Source: Pseudomonas sp. K2I15 (GTDB lineage Bacteria > Pseudomonadota > Gammaproteobacteria > Pseudomonadales > Pseudomonadaceae). From it: a stretch of 64,000 bases of DNA. Below the pieces are notes generated by a model. That model had not been told where the DNA came from. It saw nothing but the letters and a program-made list of their open reading frames with translations, and did not search any database. Position numbers and translations under genes: made by a program. Location of the stretch: assembly GCF_002204795.1 (NCBI RefSeq), contig NZ_NIXO01000008.1, positions 1 through 64,000 on the forward strand, read 5' to 3'. Positions 12,414 to 21,594 of the stretch are shown here, piece by piece (position 1 is the stretch's first letter; every line of letters starts with the position of its first letter).

Positions 12414-12703
12414 AGCCAGGTGTTGACCTTGTCGTAATCGATCGACAGCTGGACGAAGGCCGGGTAATCGACGCAGGCGGCCCAGGCAGGCAGCGCAAGA
12501 TTGCGTGCCTGGCTGTCTTCGGCCAGCACAAACACCTTCACGCCCTTGGCTTGCAGGGCCTGGCAGGGTGCGCTGGCGGGTTGCAGGGCGTAGGCGCCAT
12601 CGCCGCACAGCAGGATCGCGTCCTGGGCGCCACAGAGGCGCAGGCAGCTGTCCAGCCGGCTGTCGGTAAAAGGGGAGTGGGACACCACATGCAAAGTCGA
12701 CAT
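12410..12703 (-). CDS. tusB: Sulfur relay protein TusB (DsrH family)
   Basis: The 97-residue protein begins MSTLHVVSHSPFTDSRLDSC and contains the conserved ILLCGDGAYAL segment. TusB is the third subunit of the TusBCD heterohexamer of the tRNA 2-thiouridine relay. It overlaps the tusC stop by one base and the tusE start by four, showing a tightly coupled operon. Confidence 0.93.
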   Translation of the reverse strand: MSTLHVVSHSPFTDSRLDSCLRLCGAQDAILLCGDGAYALQPASAPCQALQAKGVKVFVLAEDSQARNLALPAWAACVDYPAFVQLSIDYDKVNTWL

Positions 12704-13053
12704 CAGAGGGTAATCACCTGGTCGTAACGGTCAATCATCTGTGAAATCTGTTCGCTGCTCAGCGGCTGGGCGTTGCCGGAGGCGGTCAGGCCACGCTCCG
12801 ACAGGCTATGGCTGCAGGCAAACACCTCTTCAATGCCAAACAATTCCAGGGCCTGGAGGTTGGCGCTCAGGTCTTTCTGTTGCACGGCCTTGGCGTCCTG
12901 GCTCGCGGCCAGTTGAAACACGCCGTCATCCAGAAACAACAGGCCAATCGGCAAATCAAACGCGCCGCCAGCCAACACGATATCCAGCGCTTCACGGGCA
13001 CTGGGGCCGGACCACGGTGCCTGTCGGCTGATCACCAGTAAGGATTTCGACAT
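12703..13053 (-). CDS. tusC: Sulfur relay protein TusC (DsrF family)
   Basis: The 116-residue protein begins MSKSLLVISRQAPWSGPSAR. It has the hydrophobic LPIGLLFLDDGVFQLA strand-loop and the ALELFGIEEVF segment of the TusC/DsrF family. It is a subunit of TusBCD. It starts 2 bp after the tusD stop codon. Confidence 0.93.
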   Translation of the reverse strand: MSKSLLVISRQAPWSGPSAREALDIVLAGGAFDLPIGLLFLDDGVFQLAASQDAKAVQQKDLSANLQALELFGIEEVFACSHSLSERGLTASGNAQPLSSEQISQMIDRYDQVITL

Positions 13054-13054
13054 G

Positions 13055-13447
13055 TCACGGCCCTCCGAAGCAGATCAAACGGTCAGCGGTCTGGGCGGCG
13101 TCATGCAGTTGCCCCAGCCCGGACAGCGCCCACGGCGCCTCCAGGTTCACCGCGCTGCGTTGATAGCGGGTGGCCTCTTCGGCATTCAGCACCCCACGGC
13201 GCAGGGCCGCAGCGATGCACACCACGCCATCGAGCTGATGCTCGCTGACAAACTCGCGCCACTGGCGGGCGATGTCCTGCTCATCCTGCGGCGCAACCAC
13301 GTTATTGGACGCGCTGTAGACGCCATCCTGATAAAAAAACAGCCGCACAATTTCATGCCCACCCGCCAGCGCGGCCTGGGCGAACAGCAAGGCACGGCGC
13401 GAGGAGGGCGCATGGGCGGCGGAAAAAAGCGCAATCGCGAACTTCAT
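13055..13447 (-). CDS. tusD: Sulfurtransferase TusD (DsrE family)
   Basis: The 130-residue first gene of the tusDCB-tusE-ybiB operon begins MKFAIALFSAAHAPSSRRAL. TusD accepts persulfide sulfur from TusA. The segment ALAGGHEIVRLFFYQDGVYS is typical, and DGVVCIAAALRRGVL holds the expected active-site Cys. A 17-codon upstream extension is rejected because MKFAI is the family start. The yccA terminator lies just upstream, so the operon needs its own promoter within 13448-13496. Confidence 0.95.
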   Translation of the reverse strand: MKFAIALFSAAHAPSSRRALLFAQAALAGGHEIVRLFFYQDGVYSASNNVVAPQDEQDIARQWREFVSEHQLDGVVCIAAALRRGVLNAEEATRYQRSAVNLEAPWALSGLGQLHDAAQTADRLICFGGP

Positions 13448-13496
13448 GGAACACTCTGAAGGCAAAACCTGTGGCAATGATAAAGCCGCAGGCAAC

Positions 13497-13522
13497 AAAA
13501 AGCCCGCCGAAGCGGGCTTTTT
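13497..13522 (-). terminator. Terminator after the Bax-inhibitor-like gene
   Basis: An 11-bp stem AAAAAGCCCGC/GCGGGCTTTTT with a 4-nt loop lies 15 bp beyond the stop codon of the 13537-14208 gene and has T runs on both strands. Confidence 0.88.
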
Positions 13523-13536
13523 GCATGTGGCTGCGA

Positions 13537-14208
13537 TCAGTCGTCGCGGCCCATGATGCCGAAGATCTGCAACAAGCTGATAAACAGGTTGTAGATCGAT
13601 ACATACAGGCTGATGGTGGCCATGATGTAGTTACGCTCGCCACCCTGGATGATAGCGCTGGTCTGGAACAGGATGCAGGCCGAGGAGAACAGCACGAAAC
13701 CGGCGCTGATCGCCAATTGCAGGCCGCTGATCTGGAAGAACATGCCTGCCAGTACTGCTGCCAGCAACACGAAGAAACCGGCGGTGATGAAACCACCCAG
13801 GAAGCTCATGTCCTTGCGGGAGATCAGCACGTAGGCCGACAAACCACCAAACACCAGGGCGGTCATGGCAAATGCCGAGCTGACCACTTCCGCGCCGCCG
13901 GCCATGCCGAGGTAACGGTTAAGGATCGGGCCGAGGATGAAGCCCATGAAACCGGTCAAGGCAAACGCCGACACCAGGCCCCAGGCCGAGTCGCGCAGCT
14001 TGTTGGTCAGGAAGAAAAGACCGTAGAAGCCGATCAGCACCACAAAGATATTCGGGTAGCCGACGCGCATTTGCTGGGCTACGAAGGCCATCACGCCGCT
14101 GAAAGCGAGGGTGAGAGCGAGCAAGCCGTACGTATTGCGCAGGACGCGGCTAACCTCTAGCTGCTCAGCCTGCGCGTTTCCATTCACTGCGTAATTCTGT
14201 TCGCGCAT
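13537..14208 (-). CDS. Bax inhibitor-1/YccA family membrane protein
   Basis: The 223-residue protein has seven hydrophobic segments, as in the BI-1/TMBIM family; E. coli YccA interacts with FtsH. It starts MREQNYAVNGNAQAEQLEVS and includes the family segment GFVAYTLGPI-like GFMGFILGPILNRYLGMAGG. The final helices carry YMATISLYVSIYNLFISLLQ with the conserved Asp-rich tail GRDD. It sits upstream of the tus operon as in P. aeruginosa and is followed by its own terminator. Confidence 0.93.
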   Translation of the reverse strand: MREQNYAVNGNAQAEQLEVSRVLRNTYGLLALTLAFSGVMAFVAQQMRVGYPNIFVVLIGFYGLFFLTNKLRDSAWGLVSAFALTGFMGFILGPILNRYLGMAGGAEVVSSAFAMTALVFGGLSAYVLISRKDMSFLGGFITAGFFVLLAAVLAGMFFQISGLQLAISAGFVLFSSACILFQTSAIIQGGERNYIMATISLYVSIYNLFISLLQIFGIMGRDD

Positions 14209-14285
14209 GGCGACACTCCTTCAGTTTTGAAACATTCAGTCGCAAGGATCATAACAGACGCTCTGTAACAAGCTATGGCGAGAGT

Positions 14286-14313
14286 TTGACAGTGTGTTTC
14301 ATTCGGGTATTAT
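14286..14313 (+). promoter_or_regulatory. Sigma-70 promoter of tRNA-Ser
   Basis: TTGACA (perfect -35) is followed after 16 bp by TATTAT (-10, 5/6 match). It lies about 47 bp upstream of the tRNA gene. Confidence 0.75.
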
Positions 14314-14360
14314 GGCGCCCGCTGAGACAGGATGGGCTACGCTAATCCTGTGTTGCACAA

Positions 14361-14451
14361 GGGAAATTGGCAGAGTGGTTGAATGCACCGGTCTTGAAAA
14401 CCGGCGAACGTTAATAGCGTTCCCAGGGTTCGAATCCCTGGTTTCCCGCCA
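14361..14451 (+). tRNA. tRNA-Ser(UGA)
   Basis: The 91-nt sequence folds as a class II tRNA. The acceptor GGGAAAT pairs with GTTTCCC before G-CCA, the D arm lies in GCAGAGTGGTTGAATGC, and the anticodon stem CCGGT/ACCGG encloses a loop with anticodon TGA. A long variable arm (GAACGTTAATAGCGTTC) and the T arm GGGTTCGAATCCC follow. The CCA end is encoded. Confidence 0.98.
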
Positions 14452-14464
14452 AGATTCAAACAAA

Positions 14465-14489
14465 AGCCCCGCTAGTGCGGGGCTTTTGT
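14465..14489 (+). terminator. Terminator after tRNA-Ser
   Basis: The stem AGCCCCGC/GCGGGGCT with a short loop is followed by TTTTG, 13 bp past the tRNA CCA. Confidence 0.9.
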
Positions 14490-14534
14490 GTTTCTGGCGT
14501 TTAGATAATGAATGGACTGCGCAAGCCCACCTGT

Positions 14535-15863
14535 TCAGAAGATATTCATCGGATACTCGGTAATCAGGCGCGTCGGCACCAAATGCCCCCCGGTGGACGC
14601 ATCGCCATCGTGCCAGGCCTCCCGCAGGCGAAAGGACAGTTTCTTGGCCGGCCCACTCTGTACGACGTATTTCACTTCGGCGTCGGTTTCGTGTTCCTGG
14701 TCGTTGGCACCATAGAACCCGGTGTAGGCCGAGTTGCTGGCCGTATGCGTACCGTCGATGCCGGAGCCGCGAATATGGCGGGCCATGAAGCTCAGGCCGG
14801 GGGCGCCAAAGGTGCTCATGTCCAGGTCATAGCGCATCTGCCAGGACTTTTCGCCCGGCCCGTTGAAGTCGGAGTATTGCACCGAGTCAGCGAGGTTGAT
14901 GGAGTTACCGTAGCGGCCCGCACCCACACCGGCGTTGGTCTCCCCAAAGCCTACATAGTCGAACGGCTCGTCACCATGGACCTTCTGTCCGGCCAGGGTG
15001 AAGGTCTGCGCGCCCAGGGTGTAGGCAGCCGCCAGCGAGGCGGCGGTGGTGTCGATGGTACCGGCCTTGGCGCTGCCGTCGTCCAGTGTGCGATAGAGGT
15101 TGAAGTCCAGCGCGACGGATTGGTCAGTGGTCAGTGGATGAACAAGGTTCAAATTGACGTAGTACTGATTCCACACGTCTTCCAGGTGCGCTCCGTACAG
15201 CGACGCGGTGAATTCCTTGCTGAACTGGTACTTGCCTCCCGCGAAGCTGGCCGACGCGGCACCCACACCGGCATAGCTGGCGAGAATGTCGCCGCTACGC
15301 GACGTGGTGGTGTTACCGGTGCCGGAGGTGTAATGACCGGCCTCCAGGTTCAGGCCGGTGATTTCATGACTGTCGATCTGGAAGCCTGACGCGGTCTGTG
15401 GCATCAGGTAGTTATCGGCGGTGGCGAACACCGGCGACGTGGGCTGCAAGTCGCCGACCTTGAGCGTGGTATTGGAAATGCGGAACTTGACGTCACCGCC
15501 GGCCTTCGCGAAGCCGTGATCCGGATTGCCATTGGCGTCGGAGGGAATGTTCGGGCCACCGGCACGGTCGGTGTCGCCGTCGATGCGCAACGCCAGGTCG
15601 GCAAACGCATCAATGCCGATGCCGATGGTGCCTTGGGTGAAGCCCGAGCTGTAGGTCGCCATCAGCGCCTGGCTCCAGTCACGGGTGTGGTTGCCGCTGC
15701 CGTTCTGGTTCCAGAACACGTTGCGGTTGAGAATATTTAAACTGCTGTCCGCGACAAAACCCTTGGAATCGGACTGATCGCTGGCGTAGCTCATGGCCGG
15801 GAAGGCAAATGCCAGCGCCACGGCCAAGGTATTGAGTTGAAGTAGCGGTTGACGTTTTTTCAT
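14535..15863 (-). CDS. OprD-family outer-membrane porin
   Basis: The 442-residue protein has a signal peptide (MKKRQPLLQLNTLAVALAFA... ending MSYA) followed by the OprD-type opening SLNILNRNVFWNQNG. A beta-barrel of alternating aromatic and polar residues follows, ending in Phe, the usual C-terminal BAM signal. OprD porins admit specific small substrates such as amino acids, sugars or organic acids; the substrate cannot be read from sequence. The gene stands alone, separated from the tRNA terminator by 45 bp. Confidence 0.9.
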   Translation of the reverse strand: MKKRQPLLQLNTLAVALAFAFPAMSYASDQSDSKGFVADSSLNILNRNVFWNQNGSGNHTRDWSQALMATYSSGFTQGTIGIGIDAFADLALRIDGDTDRAGGPNIPSDANGNPDHGFAKAGGDVKFRISNTTLKVGDLQPTSPVFATADNYLMPQTASGFQIDSHEITGLNLEAGHYTSGTGNTTTSRSGDILASYAGVGAASASFAGGKYQFSKEFTASLYGAHLEDVWNQYYVNLNLVHPLTTDQSVALDFNLYRTLDDGSAKAGTIDTTAASLAAAYTLGAQTFTLAGQKVHGDEPFDYVGFGETNAGVGAGRYGNSINLADSVQYSDFNGPGEKSWQMRYDLDMSTFGAPGLSFMARHIRGSGIDGTHTASNSAYTGFYGANDQEHETDAEVKYVVQSGPAKKLSFRLREAWHDGDASTGGHLVPTRLITEYPMNIF

Positions 15864-15981
15864 TATTTTTGCTCCTGTGCACGAGTTCGTGTTGGAGCAT
15901 TAAGGCGACAGCCCAGGCCATCAACAAATGAAACTGGATGAATGTTTTGATATCACCGTTTGCTGAATTCCAGGCAAAGAA

Positions 15982-16007
15982 AAGCCCGCGATGGGGAGGG
16001 CGGGCTT
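15982..16007 (-). terminator. Terminator between 16097-16351 and the porin gene
   Basis: The stem AAGCCCGC/GCGGGCTT has a ~10-nt loop and flanking A and T residues. On the minus strand it lies 90 bp after the small gene ending at 16097. Confidence 0.65.
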
Positions 16008-16096
16008 AAAGGTGTTCACTAGGAGCTGGAGTCACGATAAGCGTTCGATTGTGAAAGGCGCGTGAAAGGTTGCGCTCATCAGATCACCGCGATCAC

Positions 16097-16351
16097 TTAC
16101 TCGTTGTTCTCCCGCACAATCCTTCCCGCCTTCACCTCATCCGCATACCCGCTGAGCTTTTCCTGTTGGGCAGCGAGCAGGGTGCCCATCTTCATCAGGG
16201 CGATAGCTTCGTCTGGTGATCTGGCGGTTCCGGCGATATTGCTCAGCTCATTTACTGACCAGGCGATAACAGCCATCGCATCTTCGAGGTCGTAGAACAG
16301 TTCCTGCTGGGCGGTCCTTGGGCCGTCGAGCATTTCCATCAGATCGGCCAT
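16097..16351 (-). CDS. Small hypothetical protein
   Basis: The 84-residue protein begins MADLMEMLDGPRTAQQELFY and is predicted mostly helical, acidic and soluble. It has no signal peptide and contains one Trp. I do not recognise a family. The pattern LEDAMAVIAWSVNEL...SPDEAIALMKMGTLLAAQQE suggests an amphipathic helix pair. It stands alone between the porin and the divergent gene at 16627, with a terminator-like hairpin downstream. Codon use is ordinary for the genome, and it is probably a small Pseudomonas-specific gene. Confidence 0.6.
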   Translation of the reverse strand: MADLMEMLDGPRTAQQELFYDLEDAMAVIAWSVNELSNIAGTARSPDEAIALMKMGTLLAAQQEKLSGYADEVKAGRIVRENNE

Positions 16352-16626
16352 CTACCCGTGCTCCCCACAAAAACGCAAAGCAAAACGAGTCCACGCCTTG
16401 CTCCAGAAACTTTGATTTCGCCACTCAGTCATCCGTGTTATTGCGCAGCTTTCGTTGTATGACCGATCTTCACTGCCTCGCGTTCCCGCCATTCATCCTG
16501 TAAACACGCTGTCCCGCCGACCAGACTTCGCCGACCAAGGGCTGATCGCTCTGCGTACCTTTCGGCTATAACAGTTCAAGGGCGCAAAAAATGGCGAGTG
16601 TCGGGCATATTCTCAGGAGAGAACTC

Positions 16627-16953
16627 ATGAGTGCTAAGGACATACCTCTGGGGCACGTGGTACCAGGCTATGTAACCTTTGTCGGGAGTGACACGCCGTG
16701 GGCCGGACGGCAGTTCATGAGCTTCAGCTATAGCGTCAACGGGCAGCGGTTTCACAAGTCTCTCAACGAGACGGTTGACGCTTGGTCAACGGCAACGCTT
16801 CGTAAAGCCACCTACGGCCTGCAGGTAGGAGACCCAGTGTCTGTTTGGTGTTCTCTCACTGACCCGGACGTGTGCTGCATCGGCGAAAAACCAGCCGAGA
16901 AACCAGCAATCTTGCGCTTGATAGAGACTCTGGGATCGTTAGGGCCGTTATGA
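16627..16953 (+). CDS. Small hypothetical protein
   Basis: The 108-residue protein begins MSAKDIPLGHVVPGYVTFVG. The start has AGGAGA 7 bp upstream; an in-frame ATG 12 codons earlier lacks one. The sequence is beta-rich (FMSFSYSVNGQRFHKSLNE; LQVGDPVSVWCSLTDPDVCC), resembling a small OB- or SH3-like domain, with three Cys near the C-terminus. I do not recognise a family. Confidence 0.6.
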   Translation: MSAKDIPLGHVVPGYVTFVGSDTPWAGRQFMSFSYSVNGQRFHKSLNETVDAWSTATLRKATYGLQVGDPVSVWCSLTDPDVCCIGEKPAEKPAILRLIETLGSLGPL

Positions 16954-17053
16954 AATTGATCCACACCGTTCGTCCATCGCCGGGCACTCCCAATCCCGCA
17001 CCGCCTCTGATGTTCAAGCACGGACATCCCGCGCGCCAGAACGGAGAGCCAGC

Positions 17054-17251
17054 ATGGAAATTGACGAGAAGGCCCCAGGGAACGTATCCCAGCAGGGCGT
17101 AACGCGCGGTACAGACAATGAAACCGGCCATGATCCCCGGCGCGGCCAACCTGAGGCGCCTCTACCACCGGATGACGACGCCCCTCTGGAAGAGGACATG
17201 TCGGACGTAGACGCCGCCGATTCTGTAGCGAGTGAACACCCCGACAATTGA
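17054..17251 (+). CDS. Small acidic disordered protein
   Basis: The 65-residue protein is rich in Asp, Glu and Pro (for example EAPLPPDDDAPLEEDMSDVD) and has almost no hydrophobic core, so it is probably disordered. GGAGAG lies 5 bp before the ATG, and a strong terminator follows within 12 bp of the stop. Those two signs and the codon pattern support a real gene. A competing 50-codon frame (16950-17102), overlapping the previous stop as ATGA, has no such support. Confidence 0.55.
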   Translation: MEIDEKAPGNVSQQGVTRGTDNETGHDPRRGQPEAPLPPDDDAPLEEDMSDVDAADSVASEHPDN

Positions 17252-17262
17252 TGCACCCGAAC

Positions 17263-17290
17263 AAGCCCGACCACTGCGTCGGGCTTTTTC
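17263..17290 (+). terminator. Bidirectional terminator
   Basis: The 9-bp stem AAGCCCGAC/GTCGGGCTT is followed by TTTTC. It lies between the 17054-17251 gene and the convergent fasciclin gene. Confidence 0.85.
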
Positions 17291-17304
17291 GTTTCGAGCG
17301 ACGA

Positions 17305-17865
17305 TTACGGCATCAGCACCGAGTCAACCACATGGATTACGCCATTGGACTGCATCACGTCCGCAATGCTGATACCGGCCTTGCCACCCTTGGCATCCAC
17401 CACCCACAGCTTGCCGTCATGCAGCTTGATCGTCAGCGGTTCACCTTGCACGGTTTTCAACATAACGGTACCGCCGTTCTTCTTGGCGTCGGCCATCAGT
17501 TGCGCAGCGGTATGAGTTCCAGGCACTACGTGATAGGTCAGGATTTTCGTCAGATCGGCTTTGTGCTCAGGTTTCACAAGCGTGTCCACGGTGCCTGCCG
17601 GCAACTTGGCAAAGGCCTCGTTGGTCGGTGCGAATACGGTGAACGGGCCTTTGCTGTTGAGGGTGTCAACCAGCCCGGCGGCCTTGACCGCCGCAACCAG
17701 GGTGGTGTGGTCTTTTGAGTTGACGGCGTTTTCGACGATGGTTTTCGTCGGATACATCGCCGCACCGCCCACCATCACGGTGTCGGCGGCAAAGCTGAGG
17801 GTTGTCGTGACGCAGAGGACCGTGAAGCAAGCGACGGCAGCAATTTTTTTGTAGATGGCGTGCAT
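17305..17865 (-). CDS. Exported fasciclin-domain protein
   Basis: The 186-residue protein has a Sec signal peptide (ending TLSFA) and one FAS1 domain. It shows the H1 box GPFTVFAPTNEAFAKLP and the later ILTYHVVPGTHTAAQL and GVIHVVDSVLMP segments typical of FAS1. Bacterial FAS1 proteins are periplasmic or secreted adhesion-type modules. It is monocistronic, and its function in Pseudomonas is not established. Confidence 0.9.
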   Translation of the reverse strand: MHAIYKKIAAVACFTVLCVTTTLSFAADTVMVGGAAMYPTKTIVENAVNSKDHTTLVAAVKAAGLVDTLNSKGPFTVFAPTNEAFAKLPAGTVDTLVKPEHKADLTKILTYHVVPGTHTAAQLMADAKKNGGTVMLKTVQGEPLTIKLHDGKLWVVDAKGGKAGISIADVMQSNGVIHVVDSVLMP

Positions 17866-18049
17866 GATGTATCTCCTGGATTCTCGTGCCCCCGGTTGAG
17901 GGTATTGAATCTACGTACGAAGGATCAAAGTGGATGCACGTCTCGAAAAGTTATTCGTTTGCCGCCGCCACTGCACTTTTTTCCATTCTCCGGCTCTATC
18001 TCTGGCCCGACCACACTAATTCCCGGCGTGGACACAAGACCCAGACCTG

Positions 18050-18805
18050 GTGCCGATGGATCGCACGTTACTTGTTTTTATCACTCGATGGATGCGCCAG
18101 CCGCTGTTGCTGGTTGCGGTTTTGATGCTTTGCGCCAACGGTTGCAGCCAGCAGCAGGGGCGCGATATTGCCAAGCAGTTCAGCAACGGCAAACCCGATG
18201 AATTCTTCCAGACCAGCGTCGATCGCATGGCCACGCTGGGCATGCGCGACAACCTGCAAAGCTTGTATCTACTGATGAACAAGCTCTATCTGCGCAACCC
18301 CAACCAGTGGCGTCAATCAGGTTATCTGGACGCTGTAACCGCCGCCCGGCAAATCCGCCAGGCCATCGAGCTTCGCCAACCGCTGCCCGCCCTCGGGGAC
18401 CGCCGCGACCTGGCGGCGCTGAGTTATTCCTTGAGCCCGCAGTTTCGCGGCGACCGGGTGGGCGCCTTTATCTATGCGATCGGCAGCATGATCGTTACCG
18501 CACACGGCGGGCACACCGAGTTTTATATAACGGATGCGATCAATCCGCAGTTCGTCAGCAACGCCGCGCGCAATATCGAGAAGGCCACCTGGCTGCTCAG
18601 CCAGCGCCAGGATGCCAACGGCTCGTTATTGCTGTTCTCCAACGAGATCTCGGAAGAGAGCAGCAACCTCAGTTTTGCCGTGGAGTTCGGCAAGATCGTC
18701 GCGCGCCTCGACCTGTTGACCCAGATGCTCGACGAACGCTACCGGCGCATCGGCCTCAACTATGCGCAAAGCTTGCTGCTGATGAATTTCCTGCCGGTGC
18801 AGTGA
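18050..18805 (+). CDS. Putative exported lipoprotein of unknown function
   Basis: The 251-residue frame has an N-terminal hydrophobic stretch (RQPLLLVAVLMLCANGC) that looks like a lipoprotein signal with a weak lipobox ANGC. The mature part is helical, with NKLYLRNPNQWRQSG, a membrane-like GAFIYAIGSMIVTAHGG and INPQFVSNAARNIEKATWLL. I do not recognise the family. The start is uncertain: GTG at 18050 or ATG at 18092, the latter giving a normal-length signal peptide. It is convergent with xylH, 13 bp away. Confidence 0.7.
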   Translation: MPMDRTLLVFITRWMRQPLLLVAVLMLCANGCSQQQGRDIAKQFSNGKPDEFFQTSVDRMATLGMRDNLQSLYLLMNKLYLRNPNQWRQSGYLDAVTAARQIRQAIELRQPLPALGDRRDLAALSYSLSPQFRGDRVGAFIYAIGSMIVTAHGGHTEFYITDAINPQFVSNAARNIEKATWLLSQRQDANGSLLLFSNEISEESSNLSFAVEFGKIVARLDLLTQMLDERYRRIGLNYAQSLLLMNFLPVQ

Positions 18806-18818
18806 CCCTCCGAAATGC

Positions 18819-19955
18819 TCAGCGCCGCCCGGTCCGCGTACTCACATCCACCCACACCGCCAGCACCAGGATGCTGCCCTTGACGATCATCTGCCAGTAA
18901 CTGTCGACGTCGAGCATCGACATGCCGTTGTCCAGGCTGCTGATCACCAGCGCGCCGAGCAGGGCGCCGTACACCGTGCCCGAACCGCCGCGCATCGACG
19001 TACCGCCAATGAAGCATGCCGCAATGGCATCCAGTTCGCCCATGTTGCCCGCCGACGGTGAGCCGGCGGCCAGGCGCGCAGTGTTGACCAAGCCGGCGAG
19101 GGCGCACATCACGCCCATGATCCCGAAGATCCACAGCTTGACCGCCTGCACGTTGATCCCCGACAGCCGCGTGGCCTCCATGTTGCTGCCCACCGAGTAG
19201 ATGCGCCGGCCAAATACGGTCTGGCTGGTGACGTAACTGAACACCCCCAGCAGCACCAGCAGAAGCAGCACCGGCACGGGAATCCCGTCGTAGCTGTTGA
19301 GGGTGTAGACGAAGCCGGCCAGCACGAAACCGATCAACACCACGCGCACGCTGTCGCGCAGCATCGATGGCAGCGCCAAGCCGTGCAGGGCGCGGTTGTG
19401 GCGTTGACGCCAGGTCAGGAATATCGCCAGCCCGAACAGCAACACGCCGAGAATCACCCCGACCGCCGTCGGCAGATAGCCCTGGCCGATGTACACCAGC
19501 TCCGGCGACACCGGCGCAATTGTGGTGCCGCCGGTAATGCCCAGCAGCACCCCGCGAAATGCCAGCATGCCGCCCAGCCCGACGATGAACGAAGGGATGC
19601 GCAGGTACGCGGTCATGTAGCCGTTGCCCAGGCCAATCAGAAAGCCGCACAGGGCGACGATAGCCAGGTTGAGCGGCAGCGGAACGTGATAGACCACATC
19701 CAGGATCGCCGCGACGCCGCCGAGCAAACCGAGCATCGAGCCCACCGACAGGTCGATCTCGCCGCTGATGATCACCAGCACCATGCCACAGGCCAGAATG
19801 CCGGTGATGGACATCTGCCGCAGCAGGTTCGACAGGTTGCGCGGGGTCAGGAAACCGCCTTCGGTCTGCCAACTGAAAAACACCCAGATCAGCACAACGG
19901 CGATCAACAGGGCGAGCATTTTGTAGCGGGTAAATAGCTGTTTGACCTGATTCAT
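18819..19955 (-). CDS. xylH: D-xylose ABC transporter permease XylH
   Basis: The 378-residue membrane protein has about ten hydrophobic segments and the sugar-permease family segment GGEIDLSVGSMLGLLG-like ISGEIDLSVGSMLGLLGG. The C-terminal region includes CFIGGTSMRGGSGTVYGALL, typical of BPD_transp_2 permeases. It forms the membrane channel with XylG and XylF. It starts directly after the xylG stop codon (zero gap), confirming one operon xylAFGH. Confidence 0.95.
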   Translation of the reverse strand: MNQVKQLFTRYKMLALLIAVVLIWVFFSWQTEGGFLTPRNLSNLLRQMSITGILACGMVLVIISGEIDLSVGSMLGLLGGVAAILDVVYHVPLPLNLAIVALCGFLIGLGNGYMTAYLRIPSFIVGLGGMLAFRGVLLGITGGTTIAPVSPELVYIGQGYLPTAVGVILGVLLFGLAIFLTWRQRHNRALHGLALPSMLRDSVRVVLIGFVLAGFVYTLNSYDGIPVPVLLLLVLLGVFSYVTSQTVFGRRIYSVGSNMEATRLSGINVQAVKLWIFGIMGVMCALAGLVNTARLAAGSPSAGNMGELDAIAACFIGGTSMRGGSGTVYGALLGALVISSLDNGMSMLDVDSYWQMIVKGSILVLAVWVDVSTRTGRR

Positions 19956-21515
19956 TTACGCGGACTTCCGATCATTATTATTGTCATGCCCGTTCGGTTG
20001 GCTGAGGGCGGCGGCGAGTACCTGTTCCTGGGTCAGGCCCTGGTTGATGAAGTCGCCGCGCAACTGGCCTTCGCCGATCACCAGTACGCGGTCAGACACC
20101 CCCAGCACCTCGGCCAGTTCCGAGGACACCATGATGATCGACACGCCTTCGGCCGCCAGCGCGCCCATCAATTTGTAGATCTCATATTTGGCGCCCACGT
20201 CCACGCCACGGGTGGGTTCGTCGAGGATCAGCACCCGGGGTTTGGTCAGCAGCATTTTGGCCAATACGGCCTTCTGCTGGTTGCCGCCCGAGAGACTGGT
20301 GATCGGCAGGAACGGGTTCGCCGTCTTCAGGTGCATGCGCTTGATTTCCTGCTCGACGCTGCCCAGTTCCGCCTCGGCGTTGATGCGCGTCAGGTGCGAG
20401 AAGCTGTCCAGCACCGCCAGGGTGATGTTGTGCCCCACGCCCAGGTCCGGGACGATGCCCTGGCGCTTGCGGTCTTCCGGGACCATGCACAAGCCCGCGC
20501 GAATCGACTTCAGCGGGGTGCGCGTATCGATCGGTTTGCCGTCCAGCCACACCTCGCCTTCGTAGCGTCCGGGGTAGCTGCCGAACAGCGCCGACACCAG
20601 CTCCGTACGGCCCGCGCCCACCAGCCCGGCGATACCGAGGATCTCGCCACGGCGCAGGGTGAACGAGACATCATCCACGCGCTTGCGGCCTGGGTTGTCG
20701 ACGTCGTAGCAGGTGATGTGCCGCGCCTCGAACAGCACCTCGCCGACCGCATGGGGTTCGGTGGGGTAGAGGTTGCTCATCTCACGGCCCACCATCTGCG
20801 TGATGATGCGCGCCACGTCCATGTCGGCCATGGCCGTGGTCGCGATGTGTTTGCCGTCGCGGATCACCGCGATGGTGTCGCAGATCGCCGAGACTTCATC
20901 GAGCTTGTGGGAGATGTACACGCAGGCCACACCCTTGGCCTTGAGGGCGCGGATGATGTCCAGCAGCACATCGATTTCCGAGCGGGTCAGCGCCGAGGAG
21001 GGTTCGTCGAGGATCAGCAGGCGCGCCTTTTTGTTCAGCGCCTTGGCGATTTCCACCAGTTGCTGATAGCCGCCGCCGTATTGCGAGACGGGCAGGGCGA
21101 CGTTCATGTCTGGCACTTTCAGCTCACGCATCAGGGCTTCGGCGCGGTGCATCATGGCGGGGTAGTTCATGCGCCCGCCGGGCAGTGTCAGTTCGTGGCC
21201 CATGAAGATGTTTTCGGCCACCGAGAGGTCGGGCACCAGGGTCAGTTCCTGGTGGATGATCACGATGCCGCAGGCTTCGGTTTCGGCGATGGAGTGGGCG
21301 CGCAGCGGCTGGCCGTCCCAGATAATGTCGCCGTCCCAGGTGCCATGGGGATACACCGCCGACAGCACTTTCATCAGGGTCGATTTGCCGGCGCCGTTCT
21401 CGCCGCACAACCCCACGCACTCCCCGGGTTTTACCTTGATGTCGATACCATTCAGGGCTTTGACGCCACCAAAGGTTTTGACGATGTTGTTCATTTCCAG
21501 CAGGTAGTCGGACAT
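19956..21515 (-). CDS. xylG: D-xylose ABC transporter ATP-binding protein XylG
   Basis: The 519-residue tandem ABC ATPase has a first Walker [10 protein letters not shown] at 38-46, the signature-like [18 protein letters not shown], and Walker [13 protein letters not shown] degenerate second domain (GLVGAGRTE) carries its own [16 protein letters not shown] and [20 protein letters not shown]. This layout is standard for monosaccharide importers (XylG, RbsA, AraG). Position between xylF and xylH assigns xylose. Confidence 0.96.
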   Translation of the reverse strand: MSDYLLEMNNIVKTFGGVKALNGIDIKVKPGECVGLCGENGAGKSTLMKVLSAVYPHGTWDGDIIWDGQPLRAHSIAETEACGIVIIHQELTLVPDLSVAENIFMGHELTLPGGRMNYPAMMHRAEALMRELKVPDMNVALPVSQYGGGYQQLVEIAKALNKKARLLILDEPSSALTRSEIDVLLDIIRALKAKGVACVYISHKLDEVSAICDTIAVIRDGKHIATTAMADMDVARIITQMVGREMSNLYPTEPHAVGEVLFEARHITCYDVDNPGRKRVDDVSFTLRRGEILGIAGLVGAGRTELVSALFGSYPGRYEGEVWLDGKPIDTRTPLKSIRAGLCMVPEDRKRQGIVPDLGVGHNITLAVLDSFSHLTRINAEAELGSVEQEIKRMHLKTANPFLPITSLSGGNQQKAVLAKMLLTKPRVLILDEPTRGVDVGAKYEIYKLMGALAAEGVSIIMVSSELAEVLGVSDRVLVIGEGQLRGDFINQGLTQEQVLAAALSQPNGHDNNNDRKSA

Positions 21516-21594
21516 GGCGGATACTCATTCCACAGCGAAAAGGCGGGTGGCATGCAGGAGCTGCCTGAGGCGGCTCCTGCAGTGAGCCGTACGC

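Noticed and set aside
16950..17102. A 50-codon frame whose ATG overlaps the previous stop (ATGA)
   Set aside because: The overlap is attractive, but the competing acidic frame at 17054 has a ribosome site and a terminator; Pro/Arg-rich random-looking translation here.
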